From: a virus
Virus record (IMG/VR): IMGVR_UViG_3300042402_001357
Location: 1-30,838 of that record
DNA length: 30,838 nucleotides
Strand: one strand, 5' to 3'
In this document: piece by piece, positions 12,252-21,001 of the stretch
Position numbering within the stretch: position 1 is the stretch's first letter
Layout: each line of letters opens with the position of its first letter
Notes under the pieces: generated by a model
What the model saw: the letters and a program-made list of their open reading frames with translations, nothing else
The model's database searches: none
What the model was told of the DNA's origin: nothing
Translations under genes and position numbers: made by a program

Positions 12252-12280
12252 AGTATAAAGGTTCTGTTCGCCTAAGTCAA
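12252..12280 (-). promoter_or_regulatory. promoter P6 (sigma70-type)
   Basis: Minus strand: -35 TTGACT at 12275-12280, 17-base spacer, -10 TATACT at 12252-12257. It lies between the second phosphoesterase and the replication operon (12173 to 6679). The spacer lacks AACGCTA. Confidence 0.85.
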
Positions 12281-12295
12281 CACCTGTTCTTCTGC

Positions 12296-13363
12296 TTACC
12301 CTACCTGTGGCAATACGGGATTGTCGGTGTCAAGATAAACTACATACTCCGCTGTCACTCCATGCTTGGGGTGGACAAAACGCAGCCCTTGGCTTGGTCG
12401 CCCGACCGCTGCCAGTGCCTCCTGCGCGAAGGTGTTGTGGCTCTCTGGGCTGCCGTTGCAGCGCGCAGTCACGCGGTTGAGCGTCACGCGGGTTGGCTGA
12501 TGCCAGTGACCAAAGTCGGTGTCGTGGAAGACCTCTGGGATGGCTCCCAGCGCCCAGCCGCCAACCTTCTTCATCAAGCCGTACCAAGGGAAGCCCGACC
12601 CGCCGCGCAGGTTGTAGCCGTGGAACAGCAGCACCCTGTAGTTTGGGAACACTTCGGCAACGGTGTACCAATGCGACTCGCCCGAACCATCAGGAATGTT
12701 GAATGACACGCGCTTCTCATCCTTCAGCAGCAACTGCGTGATTCTGTACGCCATGCGGTCTGCGTTGCTTTCTGGGTTCATGCTCTGGCGAACTGCTCCG
12801 CCGATTGCGCCGTGATTGCCGATGACCATGTGAACAGTAATTTTGCCGCTAAAGTTTGCAAGCATCTTTCGGATGAAATTGGTCAGGATGCGCGGAGCAT
12901 CTAGCACCGTCTGCTGGTACAGCGAACTGTCCAACTGCCACTGCTGGCTAGGAAAGATCAACTCCCCCTCAACGATGTCACCAAGGACAAAAATTTGCAG
13001 GTCGTTAACTGGGTGATCTGCTCGCTGAATCTCTGTGAGTTTAATTACCTTGTCTGCGTAAATATCAATACGCTCTTCGCAGATCTGCGAGTTGTACCCT
13101 GCGGTCAACTTGCCTAACTGGAAGTCGCCAAGCACCGCGATGGCAGTTTCTGCCTGCTTGTTGCGCTTGTCCGCTTTCGGCGCTTGCACTGGCGGAATAA
13201 TCATTGCGCTTGCCGCTGACTTTGCGGCGCGGAAAATCGCTTCGGTGTAATCGTCACGATCACGCTTAAGCGAATCGTATTTCTTGAGCGCAGCGTTTAA
13301 CTGCGTTCGCAACTCGCCCTCAATTTGGGCGCGCTGAATTTCTTCTTCTACTGACACGAGCAT
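12296..13363 (-). CDS. phage metallophosphoesterase with N-terminal coiled coil
   Basis: Residues 1-50 form a charged helix (EEEIQRAQIEGELRTQLNAALKK...), probably coiled coil. The phosphoesterase motifs follow: GD80-F-Q82 (usual D-x-H, here with Gln), GD129-I-V-E132, GN183-H184-G, H248 (LLFHGYN) and GH286-W-H288. Spacing fits phage enzymes related to SbcD/Mre11, which would act on DNA, but the substrate is unproven. No SbcC-like partner is present. ATG at 13361-13363 follows AAAGGGGA and overlaps the upstream gene by 16 bases. Confidence 0.85.
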   Translation of the reverse strand: MLVSVEEEIQRAQIEGELRTQLNAALKKYDSLKRDRDDYTEAIFRAAKSAASAMIIPPVQAPKADKRNKQAETAIAVLGDFQLGKLTAGYNSQICEERIDIYADKVIKLTEIQRADHPVNDLQIFVLGDIVEGELIFPSQQWQLDSSLYQQTVLDAPRILTNFIRKMLANFSGKITVHMVIGNHGAIGGAVRQSMNPESNADRMAYRITQLLLKDEKRVSFNIPDGSGESHWYTVAEVFPNYRVLLFHGYNLRGGSGFPWYGLMKKVGGWALGAIPEVFHDTDFGHWHQPTRVTLNRVTARCNGSPESHNTFAQEALAAVGRPSQGLRFVHPKHGVTAEYVVYLDTDNPVLPQVG

Positions 13364-13584
13364 TCCCCTTTCCTGTGCCGCGCCACAGATGAAGCGGCAA
13401 GTTTTTCGCCAAGAGCAACTGCAACGCCCTTGGCAATTGCAGATGATTCAATGACGGGATTTGCCAGCGCAGCCTTTAGGTCGGCTGCGTCTGCTCCGCT
13501 AATCGCGGTCAACACGCGGCGAACGCCGCAAATTGATTTGCTCACCGCTGGGCGAGCAGCATTAATTGCGTCTAGTAACGCCAT
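13348..13584 (-). CDS. small HTH-like phage protein, 78 aa
   Basis: The sequence (ICGVRRVLTAISGADAADLKAALANPVIESSAIAKGVAVALGEKLAASSVARHRKGECSC) follows a pattern I know from small phage proteins: a helical N-terminus, 'DA..L..AL.NP.I..SAIA..L', then 'S...V.RHR.G.C.C'. The last part resembles a helix-turn-helix with a basic recognition helix (SSVARHRKG) and a C-terminal Cys pair. It is likely to bind DNA; its exact job is unknown. ATG at 13582-13584 behind GGGGGAACTA. Confidence 0.75.
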   Translation of the reverse strand: MALLDAINAARPAVSKSICGVRRVLTAISGADAADLKAALANPVIESSAIAKGVAVALGEKLAASSVARHRKGECSCQ

Positions 13585-13607
13585 CCCCTAGTTCCCCCTT
13601 TTTTGCT

Positions 13608-13823
13608 TTACTTCTTGGCTCCGACTCCATATTCGCCGCCAGCCTGTAGATACCGTAGCAGAACCTGAATACCTGCTGCAATACCTGCCGCAGACAATGC
13701 CTTAAGTGCCTCAGTGTCAAGGCTCCAGATGTCAATTCCCATCCCTAGCCAAAGAGCAAGGGTGGTTGAGAGTGCGGTGCGCAGTACATCCTGCAAGGCT
13801 GCTGTAATTTGCTTGGTGTTCAT
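13608..13823 (-). CDS. putative holin, 71 aa
   Basis: Two hydrophobic helices, about residues 18-33 (LSTTLALWLGMGIDIW) and 41-58 (ALSAAGIAAGIQVLLRYL), separated by a short acidic turn, with a charged start and a short Lys end. This matches small two-helix holins, which form the membrane lesion that lets endolysin reach the wall. It lies two genes from the endolysin. ATG at 13821-13823 behind AAAGGAACATT. Assignment rests on topology and position, not on motif identity. Confidence 0.65.
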   Translation of the reverse strand: MNTKQITAALQDVLRTALSTTLALWLGMGIDIWSLDTEALKALSAAGIAAGIQVLLRYLQAGGEYGVGAKK

Positions 13824-13841
13824 AATGTTCCTTTCGTTTTT

Positions 13842-13892
13842 TTAATAGCCTTTTGGCTTTGGCTTTGGCTTTGGCATAGGTCGCTTACCCAT
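13842..13892 (-). CDS. possible 16-aa Lys-Pro peptide
   Basis: A very short frame reading MGKRPMPKPKPKPKGY, starting at ATG 13890-13892 behind AGAAAGG and ending just before the holin ribosome site. The CCAAAG hexamer is repeated four times. It fills the only gap between endolysin and holin. It may be a real cationic peptide, a leader that sets holin timing, or a chance frame. Confidence 0.35.
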   Translation of the reverse strand: MGKRPMPKPKPKPKGY

Positions 13893-13907
13893 TTTGTCCA
13901 GCCTTTC

Positions 13908-14720
13908 TTACTTCTTACGCAATTTTGCTTGCAATTCAGAAACCCGCTTCCAGAGAGCGCGCTGCGCTGCCCCCCACGGCGTTCGCTTGATTTCTGTCAG
14001 CGTTGAAGCCAATTCTGCCTTAACTGCCTGTGTTTGTGCGGTTTTGACCACAATCGGGGCTGTCTTTATAGGCGCTACGGGCTTGCTCGCCGCTACGGGC
14101 TTCTGAGGCGGCTTTACGGGCGTTTTGGCGGCTGGTTTTGCGGCGTACACCGCAATCCAGATCGGGGTCTTCTTGATCAGGGTTTTAGAGTGCGCAATGC
14201 CGTGCGCCTCCTTCTCCGAAATGCCCTTGCCGTAGACCTCTTTGCCCTTGCCGCTCATCGTCGGGTCGGCGTACTCCCACTCGCCACCGTCGCACGCCAA
14301 AACACACCAGTGACCATAGGGCGGCTTGCCCTTTGCGCGCTTTTTCTGCCACTCCGACCACACGCGCTCAGGGATACCCAGCGGGGCTTCTACATTTGTG
14401 ACAATTGCCGCGCCAGCAATAGCGGCGCGCTTTGCGGCATCCCAAGTAGTTACCCACTGGGCATACCCGCCCAACTGCTTGACTGTGCCAATGAGTTCCT
14501 TGGCGCTAGTGCCGTTTCCTGCCCCGTCAACATCGTTGCGACCTGCGCGCTTTCCTGCATCCCAAGATTGCTGCGGGGTCACCGTGATTGCGCCCTTGCT
14601 TGCATACTGCAACGCCATTCCTGCGCTAGTTACGCCGCAATCGTCCATCCAGTTGTCGGTCGTCGTTTTAGTGGATTTGCCCTCAATGAGCGTCGTTTGC
14701 GTTACTACTTTGATTGGCAT
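13908..14720 (-). CDS. endolysin, C39-like cysteine peptidase
   Basis: The catalytic domain (about 1-175) has C28 in DDCGVTSAGMALQY, H137 in YGHWCVLACDGG and D152 in YADPT, the Cys-His-Asp order of papain-like C39 peptidases. It should cleave peptide cross-links in peptidoglycan. A Pro/Lys/Ala-rich linker (about 175-215) leads to a basic helical end (IKRTPWGAAQRALWKRVSELQAKL) that could hold the wall or DNA. No signal peptide, so release needs the holin. ATG at 14718-14720 behind AGGGAAAG. Confidence 0.8.
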   Translation of the reverse strand: MPIKVVTQTTLIEGKSTKTTTDNWMDDCGVTSAGMALQYASKGAITVTPQQSWDAGKRAGRNDVDGAGNGTSAKELIGTVKQLGGYAQWVTTWDAAKRAAIAGAAIVTNVEAPLGIPERVWSEWQKKRAKGKPPYGHWCVLACDGGEWEYADPTMSGKGKEVYGKGISEKEAHGIAHSKTLIKKTPIWIAVYAAKPAAKTPVKPPQKPVAASKPVAPIKTAPIVVKTAQTQAVKAELASTLTEIKRTPWGAAQRALWKRVSELQAKLRKK

Positions 14721-14726
14721 TCGTTG

Positions 14727-14912
14727 CTACTTTCCCTGCCCGTTCATGTACGCCAAGAATCCGCCAAGTCCGCTGATCCCAAGCAGGGCAATAACAAATT
14801 TTGCAAGGCGATACGCGCCACGAGTTTCCGCCATCTCCACCTTGATGTCGGCTAAATCCCTCTCAATGCGCTCTAGGCGCTTGAGAATTTCGGTGCTGTC
14901 TTTTGTTGTCAT
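14727..14912 (-). CDS. XhlA-like membrane protein (holin partner), 61 aa
   Basis: An amphipathic, charged helix (STEILKRLERIERDLADIKVEMAETRGAYRLAKF) of coiled-coil character precedes one membrane segment (about residues 38-55, FVIALLGISGLGGFLAYM). This layout is that of XhlA/haemolysin-type proteins, which accompany holins. It is placed immediately before the endolysin. ATG at 14910-14912 overlaps the upstream stop (ATGA). Confidence 0.75.
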   Translation of the reverse strand: MTTKDSTEILKRLERIERDLADIKVEMAETRGAYRLAKFVIALLGISGLGGFLAYMNGQGK

Positions 14913-15154
14913 TTGTCAATTGTAACAGAAGGCAATGGTGCATCCTGAATTTCGTATTGACCAACTCCCATTCTTCGGACAATCTTTCCAAGCGACAGAT
15001 CGTCAATTGGGCATTGATCTCGTGAAGTCAGCACCTCAAAAAACATGTCGTTTCCCGTGCTGTAGCCGTCAAGTGCAGCAATTGGAAGTCCAATAATTGA
15101 TTCAACAATTCCATCTGAAGAGTAAATTGCCAATTCAACAGTTTCAGTGGTCAT
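14909..15154 (-). CDS. hypothetical protein following the tail fibre, 81 aa
   Basis: Reads MTTETVELAIYSSDGIVESI, then IGLPIAALDGYSTGNDMFFEVLTSRDQ and GKIVRRMGVGQYEIQDAPLP. It looks like a small beta-rich soluble protein. Its place right after the tail tip/fibre gene suggests a tail accessory protein or fibre chaperone, but no motif proves this. ATG at 15152-15154 has GGGATTGGATAAG upstream. Confidence 0.7.
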   Translation of the reverse strand: MTTETVELAIYSSDGIVESIIGLPIAALDGYSTGNDMFFEVLTSRDQCPIDDLSLGKIVRRMGVGQYEIQDAPLPSVTIDK

Positions 15155-15157
15155 AAC

Positions 15158-18100
15158 TTATCCAATCCCCACCATGACCATGGCTTGCCGCGACGAAGTG
15201 GTCGCCGCAGTACCTGCATTATAAATGCGGATAGTTGCTGAAGTTGCAGTCCTAGACCAGACAGTCGCCACCAAGTTCGCGCTTGTTGATGCCGAATGAT
15301 ACACGGAGGCAATAACTACTGTCGGCGTAGACCCAGTAGATGTATAGGTTACGGTGTGATCTTGGAACCCGTTAGCCGCAATGCTTGTTGTGCTTGCGGT
15401 AGAAACTGCGGTTCGCACATAGGATGGCAGGTTTGAGCCGTTGATGGCTCCAGTCGCAGTAATGTTTGTTGTTGCCGTAATTGCCCCAGTAACGGCTACG
15501 GTGTCGTTAAATGTGAAGTTGCTACCGCTCCAGCCCATGAATGAACTTCCTTGCGCTGGGTAGAATCCGTTAGCAACAAGTGCTGTGTAGGCGCTGCCGT
15601 CAGAGTTGTAAACGCCTACAGAAGTGTTGCCAGCAGTCGCGCTGAACGGTCGGATAGATCCGCCGCTACCGTTTTTAAAGATAATTCCGCCCTGCGTGCT
15701 TGAGGTGCTAAGACCAAGTTGAAAATCTCCGCTGGTAGCAACCGTACTTGTTCCGTCTGGGGAATAAAGATTTCCACCGCCCTTGTATCTTGGGGAGTTA
15801 GTTCCACCAGCAGATGTAAGAAATCCGATTTCTCCGTCAGCAAGTGTTGCGGTAGATCCCTTGCCAAGTTTTGTGAGGCTTGATCCAAGCGCAAGGCTTC
15901 CTGTTCCAATTGCACCTGCCTTTGTGTCGTTTTGGTACACGAACAATCCAGATGGAGCCACAACAGAAAGGCGTTTTCCGCCAGTTGCAGTTCCGCCAGT
16001 AATTGCGCCGATTGCCAAGTAATAATTGATAACAAAAGAGTTTGTTGCTGTAGAAATAATTTGCGCTGGCAAATCTTGAGTAATGGCGTTAAGCGTTGCT
16101 GCTCCAGCGCCAGTCGCTCCCGTAAACCAAACAAACTGACCAGCCGCAAATGGGTGGGCTGTTGCGTTAATTGTGCAGTTAGCGTTGGCTGCTGCGCCAG
16201 CAGATGTAATTCCAGTGACTGATTTTGTCAGGCTATTTGATGTATCGGCAACAACTCGGAATTGCGCGCTGGTAATGTTGTCGCTTGGGCGAGCATAAAT
16301 AAATCCGCTCACTTCGTTGCCCGCCGAATTTGATGTTGATGTTGTTGATCCAATCGTTAAATCTTTTGCGGTAACTGATCCAGTGTTGCTCACCGTAAAG
16401 TTTGTTGAGGTGATTGCATTTGCGTCAAACAAAGCGTCAATGGTTAGCGAGCCAGTTTGAATGTTGCTGGCGTTGATGTTGTCTACGGTAATAACGCTGG
16501 CATCAATTGTTCCCGCAAAAATTGCGTCGGCGGTAAGGATTCCGTGCTGGAACTGCCCGATGTCTGTTGCGTCGGCAAGAATTGTTGCGGCGGTGGCGGC
16601 TGACCACGAAGAAACACCGTCGCTGCGGTACAGCGTCGGCTTGGCAATATGCGGATCTCCGCCATCTGGCTTGAGCATGACTAGCGTTCCTTCTGGGAAC
16701 TCTTCTGCATACACAGTAAGATCTGGCAGGTTTTGAGCAACAGTTAGCGTGCTGTTCTTTTTAATAATGGAGATTGGCGTGTTGGCGGCTGGCATGGAGG
16801 AAGGAGCCTCAACTGCTGCCGCAACGCCAGTCACCTGTGGGTCGCTAAGAAGCCGACCAGATGCAACGAACTCGCTCTTCTGCAAGTTGTGTTCAAACGC
16901 TGTTGACCCTAGGCGCGGCTTTCCTGTGCCAATAAGCGCGGAGCCAACAGTTGCGAGTGCCGAAGCAAGGTTTCCTTTTTGCGAGCCAAACTGAATCTCG
17001 TAGACAATTTCGCCGTTGCCGAACGGCAGAATTGAAAGCCCCTCAATGCGGTTAATGGTAATTTGCCGTGCCGCTGGCATGCGCGATAGTTCAAAGATTT
17101 GGTAGGTTCCTGCCACTGGAACGGTGTAGCCAAGCCTGTCCGAAGAAATTGTGTAGGTTCCTTCGCGCACTGGCATCGCGGATTCAGAAAAGATTGCATC
17201 GGCTGCCCGATCCGCAGCCCCGCTGGAGGTTACAGAAGAGTCGTCAGTGAACGAGCCGTACACCCTGCCGAAATATGCAAGCGATGGGGCATACTCGCGA
17301 TACCAAGTTGTGTAGTTCTTGCTCCCCTTTTTGGTTTCCCCGCCCTTGATTGCTACCGCGTTAATAATGGCGCTTGCGTCAAGCGACTCTTCGTAGTTCA
17401 TTGGGGCAAATGTAGTTGTGTTGTCTGGGTTGTCACTGATGCCAAACGATGCAGTTTCTGCAATCAGTTGCAGGTTGTCGTAGTACACGCTTCCGCCTGT
17501 TGTTGCGGAGTGTGAAAGTCGGATTTCAACATGTGTAGCCGTCGCTGGGGCTGTCACAACTTTCTCTACGCGAACCCACGAACCAACAGTTGTGGTTGAA
17601 ATGGTCGTTGTCGGAGACAGGTTTGCGCCACCAGAAGATGCGCGGAAGTTTATATAAATTCTTGCCCTATCGTTTAAAAGGTTTTTGATTGCTCCAGAAA
17701 AATAGTATCGCTTGCCCGCAGTAATGCCGCTAATTTCCTGCCACGCAGACTCACTGCTGCTGTCAATTTTCATTCCATAGTCTGCTTCGGAGCCGCTAAT
17801 TGTTGCGCCAGACCCGTCGGTGTTTTGCCCAGCAATGCGTTCTCTTGTTGGGGTTCCTACATAAGTCCAACTTGTTGCTGTTGTTGCTGTGCCGACTGGA
17901 AGTTGAAACTCCCAGTTTGCAATCATGTTGATGTCTTTACCAACGCGGGAAATGTTTAGGTCTCCGTTTGTATCCACCCAGAACTGCATTTTTGAGGAGT
18001 AGTAAACCTTGCAGAAAGTCTCCAACGCTTCGCGAAGGGTTTTCCCCCCATACCATTGTGTCAATGTAATGGCTGTTCCAGATTGATAAATTTTGGATGC

Positions 18101-18532
18101 GTTGTAGTTGATTGGGGAGGCTCCCTCAGAGGCAGTGCTGTTTGAAAGCAGCCACTGAATTTCTGCACCTTTTGTGCGTGATCCAGTTCTGTTTGCGTCC
18201 TTGTTGCGGTACGCCTTCTGATCCAGAAGCGCGTTGGCGCTTTGGCAGTCCACAGTGAGAAGGTTTGCAGCGCCATCAAATGCCCAATCAATGTTCCCGA
18301 CATAGCCGCGCCAAACTGTTGTTGCCACAGGTGCGCTTGGGGAAATAGTCACCGTCGCTGTGACAATTACAAGAGATCCAGCCTTGACATCAATCGTCTT
18401 TGTCTCGTCTCGCAAGTCAAATGAACAAGTGGTGATGGTGTCTCGCGAGCCGACCTCCGCAGTGAAGGTCTCCATCAAGATTTTGCTGGTTAGGTCAACC
18501 CCGCCGACCGTAACCGACATTACTGCTGCCAT
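15158..18532 (-). CDS. tail tip/fibre protein with inserted carbohydrate-binding-like domain
   Basis: At 1124 residues this is the largest gene. Residues 1-200 (VTVGGVDLTSKILMETFTAEV, TLREALETFCKVYYSSKMQFWVDTNGDLNI) resemble phage tail hub/baseplate proteins. Residues about 202-358 (NWEFQLP...WQEISGITAGKRYYFSGAIK...SWVRVEKVVTAPATATHVEIRLSH...VYYDNLQLI) fit a CBM4/9-like jelly roll. The hub continues to about 545, then fibre-like repeats (VITVDNINASNIQTGSLTID) and a Thr/Ser-rich C-terminus (TVTYTSTGSTPTVVIASVYH) that may bind receptor. ATG (18530-18532) directly abuts the tape measure stop. It probably decides host attachment. Confidence 0.8.
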   Translation of the reverse strand: MAAVMSVTVGGVDLTSKILMETFTAEVGSRDTITTCSFDLRDETKTIDVKAGSLVIVTATVTISPSAPVATTVWRGYVGNIDWAFDGAANLLTVDCQSANALLDQKAYRNKDANRTGSRTKGAEIQWLLSNSTASEGASPINYNASKIYQSGTAITLTQWYGGKTLREALETFCKVYYSSKMQFWVDTNGDLNISRVGKDINMIANWEFQLPVGTATTATSWTYVGTPTRERIAGQNTDGSGATISGSEADYGMKIDSSSESAWQEISGITAGKRYYFSGAIKNLLNDRARIYINFRASSGGANLSPTTTISTTTVGSWVRVEKVVTAPATATHVEIRLSHSATTGGSVYYDNLQLIAETASFGISDNPDNTTTFAPMNYEESLDASAIINAVAIKGGETKKGSKNYTTWYREYAPSLAYFGRVYGSFTDDSSVTSSGAADRAADAIFSESAMPVREGTYTISSDRLGYTVPVAGTYQIFELSRMPAARQITINRIEGLSILPFGNGEIVYEIQFGSQKGNLASALATVGSALIGTGKPRLGSTAFEHNLQKSEFVASGRLLSDPQVTGVAAAVEAPSSMPAANTPISIIKKNSTLTVAQNLPDLTVYAEEFPEGTLVMLKPDGGDPHIAKPTLYRSDGVSSWSAATAATILADATDIGQFQHGILTADAIFAGTIDASVITVDNINASNIQTGSLTIDALFDANAITSTNFTVSNTGSVTAKDLTIGSTTSTSNSAGNEVSGFIYARPSDNITSAQFRVVADTSNSLTKSVTGITSAGAAANANCTINATAHPFAAGQFVWFTGATGAGAATLNAITQDLPAQIISTATNSFVINYYLAIGAITGGTATGGKRLSVVAPSGLFVYQNDTKAGAIGTGSLALGSSLTKLGKGSTATLADGEIGFLTSAGGTNSPRYKGGGNLYSPDGTSTVATSGDFQLGLSTSSTQGGIIFKNGSGGSIRPFSATAGNTSVGVYNSDGSAYTALVANGFYPAQGSSFMGWSGSNFTFNDTVAVTGAITATTNITATGAINGSNLPSYVRTAVSTASTTSIAANGFQDHTVTYTSTGSTPTVVIASVYHSASTSANLVATVWSRTATSATIRIYNAGTAATTSSRQAMVMVGIG

Positions 18533-20998
18533 TTATGAAACCGTTGGCGTTGAAGAGCCGTTCCTGAGACCGCCGCGTAGCCGCACTTGCGTGCTAAGGC
18601 GCTCTGACAGCCGCCGAATGTCTTCGTCTTTCCTGATGCTTTGTGGCTGGAAGTTGTTATTAATGACTACGGAGCCTGACTGCCCGCCGCCCATCAAGCC
18701 GCCCGCGCTTGGCGCTGCATCAAATGCTGGTCGCGTAGCGGAAACAGCCATTGCTGCGCTCTGTCGCAAAGCAACGCCAGCGCGTCGCATACCGTCACCA
18801 AAGGCGTTGATGGTTCGCTCGCCCCAAGAGTCAATATTGTGCAGCGGAGAGTGTTGCGTTGGCGGAGACTTTGCCTCAACAACAGGCACGAGACCGCGAA
18901 TTACGCCATCAAGAGTTGTTCTTGCGTAATCGCCGCCCAACAGCATGCCATCAGCGTAGGAGTTCATTGTGCGCTCTCCGTAGCGGAAGAAATTCATTTC
19001 TGTTTGCAGTTGTAGAGCCTCAGCAGCCTCTTGCTGCGCGGCGTACATCTCGTTCATTGCATTCTCTGCAACAAGCGTGTATGCAGCACCGTATTCCATC
19101 TCGCCCTCAACAGCAGTGTTAAGCACGCCGTTCTCAAGCGCAAAGAGTCGCTCTTCGGCAGTTCGCTTTGCAGCAATAGCGGCGGCAACAATTTCCTGAT
19201 TGCTGCTTGCAAGAGCGTCAGCCAATTCCTTGCCGTTAAGGAACGCTTTAATGTCTTTCTTTTCTTTTGCTGGATCAACAGCGTTTTTAATTGCGTCTGC
19301 CAAAAAATCTCGTGCGGCTGTTACGGACTCACGACCGTCACGCAGCGATTTTGCGACACCGCTCATGATTCCGCTTGTCGCCATAAGCGTTTGAACTTTT
19401 GCGCTTTCTGCGCCTTCTGGAAGCGCAGCGAAGTAATCCTTTGCGGTCTCTTCCATGGCTGGGAACGCTTTGTCAATAATCGCTCGCGCACCCTCAACAG
19501 TCGCCCTAACTGTCTTTTCTCCCTCTTTTCCAATGTCGCCAACCGCTTTTGCGGCAGTCTTTACTGTGTCCTTAATCGCCCCAGACATATCTTCTGTTTC
19601 TTGCGGCAGTTCTACGCCAAGGAAGTCAAGGAACCAACCAACGGCATCAATCACTGGCTTAATAAAGCCCATGATTCCCTCAAAGATTCCCTTGAAAATG
19701 CTGCCCACAATGTCAATGATCGTTCCAAGGATGTTGAACTGCTCGTTAAGGTCAACAATAAATTTAATAATTCCGCCAATCACACCAGCAACAAATCCAA
19801 TAATGCTTCCAAGGATTGCCCACCAAGTTGGCAGTGGCGAGTCGGCAATAAACAGCAGGACATTTACTGCCAATTCCTGTAGGAACCCGACAAATGCCCC
19901 GATTCCTTGAGAGACTGCATCAACAGCCGTAGAGACAACCCCAAAGTTGTCTTCTAGCAGCATCAAGACCCCGCCGACTGCAACGCCTATTGCGATAAAT
20001 GGTGCTGCCGCAGCAACCGCCAGTACGAGTGGAGAAACAAACGCCCACGCAGCCGCAGCAGCCGCGCCAAATCCGCCAGCAGCAACAATTAGCGCAACCG
20101 TAACGCCAATCAAAATCGCTGGCATTTGCGTGCCTAGAATCTTAATGAGCGGAACAAGCACTTCCATGAAACTGACACCCAACTGCGTTAGCGTCAGGAA
20201 TACTGGCACAAGCGCCTCACCAGCATCACGCTGCAAGTCAGCCATTGCCGCCGATGCGATTCGTTGCTGGTTTGCCAAGCCGCCTTGCGTTCGCGCAAAG
20301 TCTCCCACCGTCAGGTCAAGTTGTTCTGTCATGACCTTGAATCGCGCCATTACCTTGTCCTGCGCGCTGATTTCTGATTTAGTGTCGGCAAGCCCCATCT
20401 CAAGTGCTTTTTCCGCGACGATCAATTCGTTTAACTGCACGCCGACTGTACGCATTGGCAAGTATTCGCCAACGAGACCAGAACGCAATTTGGCAAGCGC
20501 CTCGTCCATCTCAATGTTGTTGAACGACGAGATGTCAGAAGCAAGTTGCAAGGTTGCCAGCGACATGTTTGCCGATTCCTCTTCGGTCAACTTCATGGCG
20601 CGGAACAGGTTTGCGTACTCTGAACCCATCTTCAGCACTTGGTTGGCTGAAAGACCCATTGTTTCTGCGCCAATCTCAGCCGCGTCAAGAAGGACATGTG
20701 CATGCTCGCCAAGCACTGTGTTGGTTTTGGTCAGAGATTCTTGCCAGTCGCGGCTGGCGTTGACCATTGGCGTAATCATTGCCGTGGCTGTCTGGATTGC
20801 CCACGCAACAGACTGGAGGTTTTGCAGCGCAAAGAATGCCTTTTGCGCCATGCCCATTTGAGCGCCCGCAAGGGCGTTGACTGGGGCAACCGCAGCGCCA
20901 GTGGACTTGGCAAGGTTAGTAACTGCGCCCTGTACCCGACCCAATTCCTTGGACGCTAAGTCACGCGCTGTTACATCAATGCCAATCTGTTCACGCAT
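18533..20998 (-). CDS. tape measure protein
   Basis: At 821 residues, this would set a tail of about 120 nm at roughly 0.15 nm per residue. The N-terminal third (LGEHAHVLLDAAEIGAETMGLSANQVLKMG, LASDISSFNNIEMDEALAKLRSGLVGEYLPMRTVG) is the PhageMin_Tail region. Several strongly hydrophobic segments lie at about 285-355 and 395-450, which in the family may enter the host membrane. The end contains NNFQPQSIRKDEDIRRLSERL. It sits between the frameshifted chaperones and the tail tip, the standard place. Confidence 0.93.
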   Translation of the reverse strand: MREQIGIDVTARDLASKELGRVQGAVTNLAKSTGAAVAPVNALAGAQMGMAQKAFFALQNLQSVAWAIQTATAMITPMVNASRDWQESLTKTNTVLGEHAHVLLDAAEIGAETMGLSANQVLKMGSEYANLFRAMKLTEEESANMSLATLQLASDISSFNNIEMDEALAKLRSGLVGEYLPMRTVGVQLNELIVAEKALEMGLADTKSEISAQDKVMARFKVMTEQLDLTVGDFARTQGGLANQQRIASAAMADLQRDAGEALVPVFLTLTQLGVSFMEVLVPLIKILGTQMPAILIGVTVALIVAAGGFGAAAAAAWAFVSPLVLAVAAAAPFIAIGVAVGGVLMLLEDNFGVVSTAVDAVSQGIGAFVGFLQELAVNVLLFIADSPLPTWWAILGSIIGFVAGVIGGIIKFIVDLNEQFNILGTIIDIVGSIFKGIFEGIMGFIKPVIDAVGWFLDFLGVELPQETEDMSGAIKDTVKTAAKAVGDIGKEGEKTVRATVEGARAIIDKAFPAMEETAKDYFAALPEGAESAKVQTLMATSGIMSGVAKSLRDGRESVTAARDFLADAIKNAVDPAKEKKDIKAFLNGKELADALASSNQEIVAAAIAAKRTAEERLFALENGVLNTAVEGEMEYGAAYTLVAENAMNEMYAAQQEAAEALQLQTEMNFFRYGERTMNSYADGMLLGGDYARTTLDGVIRGLVPVVEAKSPPTQHSPLHNIDSWGERTINAFGDGMRRAGVALRQSAAMAVSATRPAFDAAPSAGGLMGGGQSGSVVINNNFQPQSIRKDEDIRRLSERLSTQVRLRGGLRNGSSTPTVS

Positions 20999-21001
20999 TG
21001 A

